From Nocardia sp. BSTN01 (GTDB taxonomy: Bacteria > Actinomycetota > Actinomycetes > Mycobacteriales > Mycobacteriaceae): a stretch of DNA of 64,000 nucleotides. The DNA lies in the NCBI RefSeq assembly GCF_015354405.1, contig NZ_JADKYP010000002.1, positions 1-64,000 of the forward strand. The letters run 5' to 3'. The notes below the pieces were generated by a model, which was not told where the DNA came from, did no database searches, and saw nothing but the letters and a program-made list of their open reading frames with translations. Both the position numbers and the translations under genes were made by a program. Shown here piece after piece: positions 1 through 10,200 of the stretch. Position 1 is the first letter of the stretch; every line of letters begins with the position of its first letter.

Positions 1-402
1 CTCGCGCCGAGCCACCGCGCCCCGCGCCGGACCACGACCGCGGGCCGCCACCGCGCCGCATCCCAGAAATCGCCATCCGCACCGCTTCGCTCCGGAGCCC
101 TGACACTCGTCACACCACTATCCCGTCGAAACCGAAACCAGGACCGGCGGAATCACGCGCCGGCGCCGCCACATGCCGACAGCGCATCGACGTGTTCGCC
201 GGCGCTGATGATCACCGGGCACTGTACGGCCGGCCGGGAAGGCCGTAACCCGTTGCGCTCGAGGTGATTCCATCGACTCGCTCGGCGCGGCGACTACTGT
301 GCACCACCGATCGTCGGCCTGCCTGCCGACACCGGGGTGATCACCCGCCTACGCCGAAGGTGGTGACGCCTCGGGGCCGCCGCTCGGTGGATAAGGTGAG
401 TC
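1..402. other. Left-edge stretch without a supported gene
   Basis: No reading frame here has a credible start, Shine-Dalgarno and recognisable protein. The last part carries the Shine-Dalgarno-like AAGGTGAG just before the ATG at 403, so it probably includes that gene's promoter. I see no repeat or RNA gene. Confidence 0.5.
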
Positions 403-1398
403 ATGTCTTTCCAGCCGACCCGTTGGACTCCCCCGCCGGCGCCCGCCCGGGCCCGCGCCCCGCACAGCGAACCGGCCATGCCCGAGCTGCGGCTGCTCGA
501 ACTGCCCGGCGCCGGTCCCGAGGATGTGGTGCTCGCACCCGACGGGCGGATCCTCACCGGCATCGCCGACGGCGCCGTCCTGGCCGTCGACCCGGCCACC
601 GGCGCGGTCGAGCAGATCGCCCACACCGGTGGCCGGCCACTGGGCCTGCACGCCGGGGCCGACGGATCGCTGCTGATCTGCGACGCCGACCGCGGACTGC
701 TGCGCCTGGACCGCCCGCACGGCACCCTGGAAATCCTCTGCGACCGCGTCGAGGGTGTGCCGCTGAACTTCGCCAGCAACGTCGTCGCCGACACCGACGG
801 CACCGTGTACTTCTCCGAATCCACCTGCCGCTATCCGCTCGACGACTACATGGGCGACATCCTCGAACACTCCGGCACCGGCCGGCTGTTGCGCCGCAAC
901 CCCGACGGACGCGTCGACACCCTCGTGGACGGACTGCAATTCGCCAACGGCATCGTCGTGGCCCCCGACCGCTCCTGCGTGCTGGTCGCCGAAACTGGCG
1001 GCTACCGCATCGCCCGCCACCACCTCACCGGACCCCGCGCCGGCCACACCGACTACCTCGTGGAGAACCTGCCCGGCTGCCCCGACAATCTCGGACTCGG
1101 CAGCGACGGTCACATCTGGGCCGCGCTCGTCACACCGCGCAACCCGATCCTGGACAGGCTGCTTCCCCTGCCTGGCGTGCTGCGCCGTATCGTGCGCGCC
1201 GTCCCGCCCGCACTGCAGCCGAAACCCGCCCGCACCGTCTGGGTACAGGCCTACGACTTCGACGGCGCCCTCGTCCACGACCTGCAACGCGAAGCGGACC
1301 GGTACGCGATGGTCACCGGCGTCGCCGAATCCGGCGGCACCCTCTACCTGGGCAGCCTCAGCGAACCGGCGATCGCGGTGGTGCACCTGCCGTCATGA
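403..1398 (+). CDS. SMP-30/gluconolactonase-like, strictosidine synthase-type beta-propeller protein
   Basis: A 331-residue protein of the six-bladed propeller superfamily that includes SMP-30 lactonases and strictosidine synthase/APMAP proteins. The hallmark region in the middle of the protein reads YFSES, then GRLLRRNPDGR, then VDGLQFANGI, followed by LVAETGGYRIAR, which is the classic strictosidine-synthase-like order. There is no signal peptide, so it is probably cytoplasmic; the first 25 residues are Pro/Ala/Arg-rich and poorly conserved in appearance. The ATG is preceded by AAGGTGAG at good spacing. It converges on the kinase gene at 1435. The substrate cannot be told from sequence; hydrolysis of a lactone or ester is the usual family activity. 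Confidence 0.8.
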   Translation: MSFQPTRWTPPPAPARARAPHSEPAMPELRLLELPGAGPEDVVLAPDGRILTGIADGAVLAVDPATGAVEQIAHTGGRPLGLHAGADGSLLICDADRGLLRLDRPHGTLEILCDRVEGVPLNFASNVVADTDGTVYFSESTCRYPLDDYMGDILEHSGTGRLLRRNPDGRVDTLVDGLQFANGIVVAPDRSCVLVAETGGYRIARHHLTGPRAGHTDYLVENLPGCPDNLGLGSDGHIWAALVTPRNPILDRLLPLPGVLRRIVRAVPPALQPKPARTVWVQAYDFDGALVHDLQREADRYAMVTGVAESGGTLYLGSLSEPAIAVVHLPS

Positions 1399-1434
1399 GA
1401 CGGCCGAGGCTAATCGCTTGTGCCGCAACAGATG

Positions 1435-3198
1435 TCACTGACGTCGCAGGGTTCCGGTGATCGCGCCGATCGGGCCGGTCATCGAGTAGGCGGCGGTGTG
1501 GTCCGGGTTCAGCGTGAGGGTGGAGGACTGGCCGTCGTCCATGCAGGTCGCCCCCGACACCAAGCGGGCGCGCAGCGTGATCGTGGACTCGCTCGCCGAG
1601 GTGAGGGTCTCGGCGCGCCGGCAGGTGAGACGACTGGTCCGGCCGGTATTGCTCGCACTGCCCAGTTCTGTGCCCACCGCGCCCGCGCGCAGGGTGACGA
1701 CGATGTCGTAGGTGGCCAGCCCGTCGGTCGCGGTGCCCTTCCAGGTGCCCACGTAATCGGCGGGCAGCGCCGACAAGTCGCCCGCCGCCGCCGTCGTCTC
1801 CGGCGCCGACGTCTCCTCGGATACGCCGGTCTCGACCGTGGTTTCGGTGCCGGCGGCCGATCCCGCACCATCCGATGACGCGCTGCGGAAGGCGAGCGTG
1901 GCACTGATCACCGCCGCGGCCACCAACAGCACCGCCACACACCCGACCACGACCACCCGGCGCCGCGACGAATCCCTCTGTGCGGGCGGGCTTTCACTGT
2001 GCCCTGCGCCCGGGATGGCGCCGTGCGGAGCCCAGGGCGCGGGCGATGACGACGGCGCACCGGGCCACGGAGCCGTCCGCCCGGGCATGCCGGTATTCAC
2101 GGGTCGTCCCGGCGTATCGGGCCACGGCCGGCCCGTATCGTGCGGACGTGATGCCCGCACAGTCGATGGGGAAGCCTCGCTCGGCGGCACGGATGTGTTC
2201 GCGTGCCCGGCAGCACCGGTCCGGCCCGCCGAACCGATCAGCGTCGAGGGAAGCTCGGGAGCTGCGGTCCTCGATGACGGAATGTGCGGTGACGAAATGT
2301 GCGGCGCCGGATCGGAATCCAGATCCAGCAGCATCACCGCCTGGCGGCTGATGGCCTCCAGGATCGGGCCCGGCAACCAGCCCGACCGGGCCTCACCCAA
2401 AGCCACACACTGTCTTTCGATATCGGCGGGCGTCGGGCGATCGCCGGGCTGTTTGTCCAGACACGCCCCCGCGATCGGACGTAACGCCGCCGGCAGGCCG
2501 TCGAGGCGTGCCGGTTCCTGCATCACCCGCCACAGCATCGGAATCGAATCACCCGAACCGAACGGCCCGCTGCCGCTGGCGGCGTACACCAGCACGCCGC
2601 CGAGCGCGAACACATCCGCCGCGGGCCCCACCGGCGCATCGCCCGAAATATGTTCCGGCGCCATATATCCCGGCGAACCGATCACCTTGCCGGTCGTGGT
2701 GAGCGAGTCGTCGTCGACCGCGCGGGCGATGCCGAAATCGATCAGCCGCGGCCCGTCGAGGGTCAGCAGCACGTTGGACGGTTTCAGATCGCGGTGCACC
2801 ACCCCGGCCGCGTGCACATCGGCCAGCGCCCGCGCCAAACCCGCCGCCAGCGCGACCAGCGCCGATTCCGGCAGCGGCCCGAACGAGTCCACCGCCTCGC
2901 GCAACGACAACCCCGCCACATATCCGGTGGCCAGCCACGGCCGCTGCGCCTCCACATCGGCGTCCAGAACCGGGACCGCGTGGGCCCCCGTCACCTGCCG
3001 CGCGGCGGCCACCTCCCGCCGGAATCGGGTGCGGAATTCGGGATCGCCGGACAGATCCGGGCGCACCACCTTCACCGCGACCGTGCGGCCACCGGCGTTG
3101 CGGCCCAGATAAACTCGGCCCATCCCGCCGGCGCCGAGCACCCCGAGCAGACGATACGGGCCGATGGTCGCCGGATCACCGGACTCCAGTGGGAGCAT
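1435..3198 (-). CDS. Membrane-anchored Ser/Thr protein kinase (PknB-like catalytic domain)
   Basis: 587 residues from the ATG at 3198; an in-frame start 60 bases further upstream would add an Arg-rich tail that looks non-coding. The N-terminal 270 residues are a Hanks-type kinase with glycine loop GAGGMGRVYLG, lysine in AVKVV, catalytic loop HRDLKPSN and the DFGIA metal motif. A Pro/Ser-rich linker of about 130 residues follows, then one membrane helix (VVVVGCVAVLLVAAAV) and an outside domain of about 130 residues rich in Thr with two cysteines. The outside domain is not a PASTA repeat and may sense a ligand. The gene lies 105 bases downstream of the MHS transporter on the same strand and may share its transcript. 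Confidence 0.9.
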   Translation of the reverse strand: MLPLESGDPATIGPYRLLGVLGAGGMGRVYLGRNAGGRTVAVKVVRPDLSGDPEFRTRFRREVAAARQVTGAHAVPVLDADVEAQRPWLATGYVAGLSLREAVDSFGPLPESALVALAAGLARALADVHAAGVVHRDLKPSNVLLTLDGPRLIDFGIARAVDDDSLTTTGKVIGSPGYMAPEHISGDAPVGPAADVFALGGVLVYAASGSGPFGSGDSIPMLWRVMQEPARLDGLPAALRPIAGACLDKQPGDRPTPADIERQCVALGEARSGWLPGPILEAISRQAVMLLDLDSDPAPHISSPHIPSSRTAAPELPSTLIGSAGRTGAAGHANTSVPPSEASPSTVRASRPHDTGRPWPDTPGRPVNTGMPGRTAPWPGAPSSSPAPWAPHGAIPGAGHSESPPAQRDSSRRRVVVVGCVAVLLVAAAVISATLAFRSASSDGAGSAAGTETTVETGVSEETSAPETTAAAGDLSALPADYVGTWKGTATDGLATYDIVVTLRAGAVGTELGSASNTGRTSRLTCRRAETLTSASESTITLRARLVSGATCMDDGQSSTLTLNPDHTAAYSMTGPIGAITGTLRRQ

Positions 3199-3303
3199 CT
3201 GGGCTCGTCGTTCCTTCCCGGCCGTGCCTGCCGCGTGCCGGCTCGCTCGATCACACACGAGCGCGGCATCCGCCGCAAGCCGTGGGGCTCGGGCCGGAGG
3301 GGC

Positions 3304-4620
3304 TCAGGTCGGTTGCGGAACCGGTTCCTCGTCGGCCGCGTCGGGAACCTCGGTACCGGCCAGCGAAACCCCCGCGGTCTCCCGCAGGAAGAACCACGCC
3401 ACCAGACCCACCAGGCACGCTCCGACCATGTAATAGGCGGGGAACAGATGCCAGCCGGTGGCGTCGATGATCGACTCGTTGATCAGCGGTGCGGTACCAC
3501 CGAACGCGGCGGTGGAGATGTTGTAGCCCAACGCGAATCCCGCGTACCGCACCTGCGTCGGGAAGATCGCCGGGAACGTCGCCGAGATCGTCGACAACTG
3601 CGGAACGTAGAGCAGACCGAGCACGACGAAGCCGACGATCGCCCACGCCGCGCCCTGACCCATCAGCCAATACATGGGGATCGCCAGCAGCGCCAGCCCC
3701 ACCAGCGACACCAGCCACATCGGCCGCCGCCCCACCCGGTCGGAGACCGCACCCGAGAGCGGCAGCACCAGCGCCATCACGATCTGACCGATCAGCACCA
3801 TCGCCGTGGTCTCGGAATCGCCCATGCCCAGCGTGTTGTGCAGGTAGGTCGGCTGATACGCCAGCAGCGTGTAGTTGACGACGTTGAGCGCGACCACCAG
3901 CCCGGCGATGGTCAGCAGTTCACGCCGGTAGTCGCGCAGCAGGATCCGCAACCCGCCCTGAGCCTTCTGATGCTCGGCGACCTCGGTGAACACCGGCGAT
4001 TCGTCGAGCTTGCTGCGCAGATACCACCCGATCAGGCCCAGCGGCACCGCCAGCAGGAACGGGATGCGCCAGCCCCACGATTCCATCGCGTCGTCGGAGA
4101 GCAGAACCTGCAGGATCAGTACCACCGTGGAGCCACCGACGAATCCGCACAGCGTGCCGAATTCGAGGAAGCTGCCGAGGAATCCGCGGCGGCGCTCATC
4201 GGTCGATTCCGCGATGTAGGTGGCCGCGCCACCGTATTCGCCGCCGGTCGAGAAACCCTGCACGACGCGCAGCAGAATCAGCAGGATCGGCGCGGCGATA
4301 CCCACCGCCGAATGGGTGGGCAGGATGCCGATACAGCCCGTGGCCGCGGCCATCAGCAGGATCGTGGTGGCCAGCACGATCTTGCGGCCCACCCGGTCGC
4401 CGAGCGGACCCCACACCATGCCGCCGATCGGGCGCAGCACGAACGAGATGGCGAAACCGAGCAGTGTGCCCAGGGTGCCCAGCGAGCCGGGGAAGAACGC
4501 GTCGGTCAGATAGGAGGCCGTGGCCGCGTAGACGCCGTAGTCGTACCACTCGGTGGCGTTACCCATGGCCGCGGCGGCCACCGAACGTCGTTGCTGGGCG
4601 TGCGGCAGGCTGGTGCTCAC
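3304..4620 (-). CDS. MFS transporter, metabolite:H+ symporter (MHS/ProP-like) family
   Basis: 438 residues, twelve predicted membrane helices. The N-terminal GNATEWYDYG motif is diagnostic of the MHS branch of the major facilitator superfamily (ProP, ShiA, KgtP relatives), and GDRVGRK and SDRVGRRP are the two loop 2-3/8-9 MFS signatures. Members move osmolytes, dicarboxylates or aromatic acids with protons; the substrate here is unknown. Translation starts at GTG 4620 behind GAGGAG. The C-terminal tail is acidic and Pro-rich. A Ser/Thr kinase gene follows on the same strand, and the permease at 4991 is divergent. Confidence 0.88.
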   Translation of the reverse strand: MSTSLPHAQQRRSVAAAAMGNATEWYDYGVYAATASYLTDAFFPGSLGTLGTLLGFAISFVLRPIGGMVWGPLGDRVGRKIVLATTILLMAAATGCIGILPTHSAVGIAAPILLILLRVVQGFSTGGEYGGAATYIAESTDERRRGFLGSFLEFGTLCGFVGGSTVVLILQVLLSDDAMESWGWRIPFLLAVPLGLIGWYLRSKLDESPVFTEVAEHQKAQGGLRILLRDYRRELLTIAGLVVALNVVNYTLLAYQPTYLHNTLGMGDSETTAMVLIGQIVMALVLPLSGAVSDRVGRRPMWLVSLVGLALLAIPMYWLMGQGAAWAIVGFVVLGLLYVPQLSTISATFPAIFPTQVRYAGFALGYNISTAAFGGTAPLINESIIDATGWHLFPAYYMVGACLVGLVAWFFLRETAGVSLAGTEVPDAADEEPVPQPT

Positions 4621-4990
4621 GCGCGCTCCTCCTCACCTGATTTCGGTTGCTGCGCGCCCAGCCGCGAAACTGCGACGGGGGACACGAAGTACACGGGTAC
4701 CCGGTGGGCGGTCCGGCAAACCGGGCGCGCGCGGCGCGGCCGGCTCGAGCGGTGGGATCCACCTGCGATGATATCGGGGTGGGTGACTCCGCTCACAGCG
4801 CGACGTGGCCGGTGAACGGGAGTCACCGGCCGGTACCGCGCCGGATTTGCCGGATATGGTGTCTGATTTGCCGTTTTGTGCTGCGGGGCACGGCATCCGG
4901 TCCGCGTGACTCCGGTGGCGGCCCACGTACATTGACCCGGATATCGCTGGACTCCGGGATGCCCGGACAGATGCTCCCGAGGGGGACCAC
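4621..4990. other. Divergent intergenic region with a long inverted repeat
   Basis: A 370-base region between the MHS transporter (minus) and the APC permease (plus) with no gene. It holds a perfect 9-base inverted repeat, GGTGACTCC at 4782-4790 and GGAGTCACC at 4819-4827, separated by 28 bases. Both divergent promoters must lie here. I could not identify a known riboswitch. Confidence 0.5.
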
Positions 4991-6958
4991 GTGACCGCCA
5001 CCGCCACCGGACGACCGCGTTCGGCTTTGACGGAATGGTTGCTGCAGGGCGCCGACGAGGACCGCTACTCCCACCATCCCGGCCCGATGGTGAAGCAGGC
5101 CGAAGAACAGCACCAACGGTCGTGGTGGCAGGTGATGTGCCTGACCGGCGTCGACTACTTCTCCACCCTCGGCTACCAGCCCGGCATCGCCGCCCTGGCC
5201 GCCGGTGTGCTCTCGCCGCTGGCGACCCTGGTCCTGGTCGCGCTGACGTTGCTCGGCGCGCTGCCGGTGTATCGGCGGGTGGCCCGCGAATCCCCGCACG
5301 GCGGTGGGTCGCTGGCCATGTTCGCCGATATCCTGCCCCGCTGGACCGGCAAACTGTTCATCCTCGTCCTGCTCGGCTTCGCCGCCACCGACTTCGTGAT
5401 CACGATGACCCTGTCGGCGGCCGACGGCGCCGCTCACATCGTCGAGAACCCGTTCGTGCCGCATGCGCTGCGCGGACACGCGCTCGCGATCACCCTCGCC
5501 CTGCTGGCGCTGCTGGCGGCGATCTTCCTCAAGGGATTCGCCGAGGCCATCCGGATCGCGATCGGGCTGGTCGGGGCCTATCTGGCCTTGAACCTGGTCG
5601 TCGCGGTCGTCGGCGTGTGGAAGGTCGCCACCGCCTCGCACCTGGTCGTGGACTGGGGCCACGCCATGACCGCCCAGCACGGCAGCGTCGTCGCGATGGT
5701 GGGCATCTCGCTGCTCGTGTTCCCCAAACTCGCGCTCGGACTGTCGGGATTCGAAACCGGAGTGGCGGTGATGCCGCAGATCAAGGGCGGCCCCGACGAC
5801 ACCGAGGAGCACCCGGAACGCCGCATCCTCGGCGCGCGCAAATTGCTGACCACCGCCGCGCTGATCATGAGCGCATTCCTCATCGTCACCAGCTTCATCA
5901 CCGTGGTGCTGATCCCGGAGCACGAATTCGAATCCGGCGGATCCGCCAACGGCCGCGCGCTCGCCTATCTGGCCCACCAGTATCTGGGCAACGGCTTCGG
6001 CACCGTCTACGACATCTCCACCATCGCCATCCTGTGGTTCGCCGGCGCCTCGGCCATGGCCGGACTGCTGAACCTCGTCCCGCGCTATCTGCCCCGCTAC
6101 GGCATGGCCCCGGAATGGGCGCGCGCCACCCGGCCGCTGGTGCTCGTGTTCGCGGTGATCGCCTTCGGCATCACCTGGTACTTCGACGCCGACGTCGACG
6201 CCCAGGGCGGCGCCTACGCCACCGGCGTGCTGGTGCTGATCACCTCCGCCGCCGTCGCCGTCACCCTGTCCGCGGCACGAAAACACCAGCGCGGCAAAGC
6301 TTTCGGATTCGGCGCCGTGGCGGCCGTATTCGTCTACACCACCATCGCCAATATCGTGGAACGGCCCGAAGGCGTGCAGCTGGCCTCGCTGTTCATCATC
6401 GCCATCATCGTGGTGTCGTTCGTCTCACGGGCGCGGCGCGCCTTCGAACTGCGGGCCATCGAGGTCGACTTCGACGACAAGGCCGCCTGGCTGATCGACA
6501 AGATCGCCGCCTCGGGCACCATCCGCATCGTCACCCACGACCTCGACGACGTCGACGCCCGCCGGCCCGACGACTACCGGCAGAAGGAAGCCGAACAGCG
6601 GATCGAGAGCCACATCCCCGCCAAGGAGCCCATCCTGTTCCTCGAGGTGATCGTCAAGGACGCCTCGGAATTCTCCACCGACCTCAACGTCAGCGCCGTC
6701 GAAATCGATTGCTACAAGATCCTTTCCGTCGAAGCCGCCGCGGTGCCCAACTCGATCGCCGCGATCCTGCTCGCGATACGCGACCGCACCGGCATGAATC
6801 CACACGTGTATTTCGAATGGACCGAAGGTAATCCGCTGCTCAACCTGCTGAAATTCCTGTTCGTCGGGGAGGGCGAGGTGGCGCCGGTGACCCGGGAGAT
6901 CCTGCGCCGCGCCGTCGCCGACCCCAATCAGCGCCCGCACGTCCACGTCGACAGCTGA
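4991..6958 (+). CDS. APC-superfamily amino acid permease with a cytoplasmic C-terminal domain
   Basis: 655 residues. The first 490 residues hold about twelve membrane helices in the order typical of APC permeases, including the conserved start of the core, [18 protein letters not shown]. The last 160 residues, from about [19 protein letters not shown], are soluble and probably regulatory. Close relatives in mycobacteria and rhodococci are annotated as amino acid transporters, but the substrate is unproven. The start is GTG 4991 with a GAGGGGG sequence upstream. It stands alone between divergent and downstream promoters. Confidence 0.82.
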   Translation: MTATATGRPRSALTEWLLQGADEDRYSHHPGPMVKQAEEQHQRSWWQVMCLTGVDYFSTLGYQPGIAALAAGVLSPLATLVLVALTLLGALPVYRRVARESPHGGGSLAMFADILPRWTGKLFILVLLGFAATDFVITMTLSAADGAAHIVENPFVPHALRGHALAITLALLALLAAIFLKGFAEAIRIAIGLVGAYLALNLVVAVVGVWKVATASHLVVDWGHAMTAQHGSVVAMVGISLLVFPKLALGLSGFETGVAVMPQIKGGPDDTEEHPERRILGARKLLTTAALIMSAFLIVTSFITVVLIPEHEFESGGSANGRALAYLAHQYLGNGFGTVYDISTIAILWFAGASAMAGLLNLVPRYLPRYGMAPEWARATRPLVLVFAVIAFGITWYFDADVDAQGGAYATGVLVLITSAAVAVTLSAARKHQRGKAFGFGAVAAVFVYTTIANIVERPEGVQLASLFIIAIIVVSFVSRARRAFELRAIEVDFDDKAAWLIDKIAASGTIRIVTHDLDDVDARRPDDYRQKEAEQRIESHIPAKEPILFLEVIVKDASEFSTDLNVSAVEIDCYKILSVEAAAVPNSIAAILLAIRDRTGMNPHVYFEWTEGNPLLNLLKFLFVGEGEVAPVTREILRRAVADPNQRPHVHVDS

Positions 6959-7216
6959 CCGTCCGGCCGCGACCCGGCACACGGGGGCGGTTCGCGGCAA
7001 TCGGGTTCTGGCATATCGCGGGCGAACACGCCCATCGCCCCCGCGGACGCGAACGCGCGGTTGTGTTGGGACAATAGGGCGGGCCGACGGTGCGACTGTC
7101 GGGGGCTGCGGCGGCCCGGACGCGCGTGAACCGGACAGCTGGTGTTTGCGCAACGGTAACCCCAATGTGAGACAACCGGACGTCCGATAGCCGGAACGGG
7201 AGAGGCAGGCAGAAAC

Positions 7217-10200
7217 GTGATCGTCGGTTCGCAGTCGGGTGCGGGCGCTACCGATGCGCCGCCCACCGCGCCCTCGGGCAGCGACACGAATGGTGAGCCC
7301 CCCGAAGCCCTGACAGACTCCGAAGCTCTGACGGACGCAGAAGCCGCGATCGGCTCCGAAGCCGCGACGGCCCCTGAAGCCGCGACGCACTCCGAAGCCG
7401 CGACAGACTCCGAACCCCGCACGGACTCCGAGACCGCGGCCGACTCCCAGACGACGACCGACTCCCGAACCGGCACAGATGTCGGCCCCTCCGGCCCGAC
7501 GGTGACCGGCACCGACGGACAATCGGCCCTCGAGGCCCGCGACTCGGACTCCGGGCAGCGCACGGCGCACGCTCCGACCTCGCCGCTGCTGCGCGGAGCC
7601 GCGGCGGCGCAGCCCCGGACACTGGTCGACATCCTCGCCGAAACAGCACACGCGTACCCCGATGCCGATGCCGTCGACGACGGCACCGAGGTGCTGACGT
7701 ACCAGGAGTTGCTCGCGGCGATCGACACGTCGGTGGCCGAGCTGCGGGCGGCGGGCATCCGCCGCGGCGACCGGGTCGGCGTGCGGATCCCGTCGGGCAC
7801 CGCGCGGCTGTATGTGACCATCCTCGCCGTCCTGCACGCCGGGGCCGCCTACGTGCCCGTCGACGCCGACGATCCGGAGGAACGCGCCGAGCTCGTCTTC
7901 GGCGAGGCCGCGGTCGCCGCGGTCGTCACCGGCGAGGGCATCACCGCCACCCGGCGAGACGACACCGCCGCCGGGCCGCAAGGCACCACCCCGCGCCGCG
8001 AGGGCGACCGTGTGGCAGCCGACCCCGACCCGACCGGCCCCACCGTCGACGACGACGCCTGGATCATCTTCACCTCCGGCTCCACCGGAACCCCCAAAGG
8101 TGTCGCGGTCACCCACCGCAACGCCGCCGCCTTCGTCGACGCCGAAGCGCGAATGTTCCTGCAGCAGGAGCCGATCGGGCCCGGCGACCGGGTCCTGGCC
8201 GGACTGTCGGTGGCCTTCGACGCCTCCTGCGAGGAAATGTGGCTGGCATGGCGGCACGGCGCATGCCTGGTCCCCGCGCCGCGCGCGCTGGTGCGCAGCG
8301 GGATGGACCTCGGGCCGTGGCTGGTACGCCGCGAGATCAGCATCGTGTCCACCGTGCCCACCCTGGCCGCCATGTGGCCACCCGAGGCGCTCGACGCGGT
8401 GCGGCTGCTGATCTTCGGCGGCGAAGCGGTCCCCCCGGAACTGGCCGAACGGCTCGCCGGCAGCGACGACCGCGAGGTGTGGAACACCTACGGGCCCACC
8501 GAGGCCACCGTGGTGGCGTGCGCGGCGCAGCTCACCGGCACCCCGCCGGTGCGCATCGGATTACCGTTGGACGGCTGGGATCTGGCCGTCGTCGACGCCG
8601 ACGGCACCCCGGTCGCCGCCGGGGAATCCGGTGAACTGGTCATCGGCGGCGTCGGACTCGCCCGCTACCTCGACCCGGCCAAGGACGCGGAGAAATACGC
8701 GCCGATGCCGACCCTCGGATGGCAACGCGCCTACCGCTCCGGCGATATGGTGCGCAACGACCCCGCCGGTCTGATCTTCCTCGGCCGCGCCGACGACCAG
8801 GTCAAAGTCGGCGGACGGCGGATCGAACTCGGCGAGCTCGACGCCGCGCTGCAACATCTGCCCGGCGTCACCGCCGCCGCGGCCGCCGTGCGCACCACCG
8901 CCACCGGCACCCCGATCCTCGTCGGCTACCTGTCCACCGGCGACGACGACATCGACCTGCCGCGCGCGCGGGAACTGCTCGCCGAACGACTGCCCGCCGC
9001 CCTGGTACCGCGCCTCGCCGTTCTCGACGAATTGCCCACGCGCACATCGGGAAAGGTCGACCGTGACGCACTGCCGTGGCCACTGCCCGGCGCCGACGGC
9101 GAACCCGGCGCGGGACTGGACGGCACCGCGTATTGGCTTGCGGGACTGTGGCATTCGGTGCTCGGCGCCGACATCGACGGCCTGGATTCGGACTTCTTCG
9201 ACCTCGGTGGCGGTTCGCTGTCGGCGGCGCAACTGGTCACCGCGCTGCGCGAACGACTGCCGCAGATCACCGTCGCCGACCTCTACGACCATCCGCGCCT
9301 GGGCGCGCTGGCCGAATTCATCGACGCCGCCGCACCGTCGGAACAGGCGCCCACCCGCCACGTCATCCCGACACCACGGCGCGCGCAATGGATCCAGGTG
9401 CTGGCCTCCGTGCCGCTGACCACCCTCACCGGCCTGCAATGGCTGACCTGGCTCGGCGTGGTCACCAACATCGCCTCCCGCTTCGGCGCGCTGCCCTGGA
9501 TGCCGGGACTGTCGTGGTGGTGGGCGCTGGCCGGATTCGTCCTGTTCATCTCACCGCCCGGCCGGATGGCGATCTGTGTGGCCGGTGCCCGGCTCCTGCT
9601 GCGCGGCGTGCGCCCCGGCAGCTACCCGCGCGGCGGCTCGGTCCACCTGCGCCTGTGGACGGCGGTGCGGATGGCCGAGGCCGCGGGCGCGGAAAACCTC
9701 TCCGGCGCACCGTGGATGGTGCCGTTCGCCCGCGCGCTGGGCGCCCGCATCGGACGCGGCGTCGACCTGCACACGCTGCCGCCGGTCACCGGGATGCTCG
9801 AACTCGGCGACGGGTGCAGCGTCGAACCGGAAGTGGACCTGGCCGGATACTGGATCGACGGTGACCTCGTGCACATCGGGGAGATCCGCATCGGCCCCGG
9901 TGCGGTGGTCGGTTCCCGCTCCACGGTGATGCCCGGCGCGGTGATCGGCAAGAACGCCGTCATCGAACCCGGCTCGGCCGTGTTCGGGAAGGTGAAAGCC
10001 GGACAGAGCTGGGCCGGATCGCCCGCGGTGAAAGTCGGTCCCGCCGAACATCGCTGGCCCGCTACCACACCGCCGCGCGCGCTGCACTGGGTGCTCGCCT
10101 TCGGGGTGACCTCGATGCTGCTGTCGGCGCTGCCGGTGATCGCCCTCGCCGCGGGCGGGCTGCTGCTGGCCTGGTGGATCCGCGACGAAACCACCCTGAC

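Noticed and set aside
4621-4990. Riboswitch upstream of the APC permease
   Set aside because: No conserved aptamer motif that I could recognise; only one long inverted repeat.
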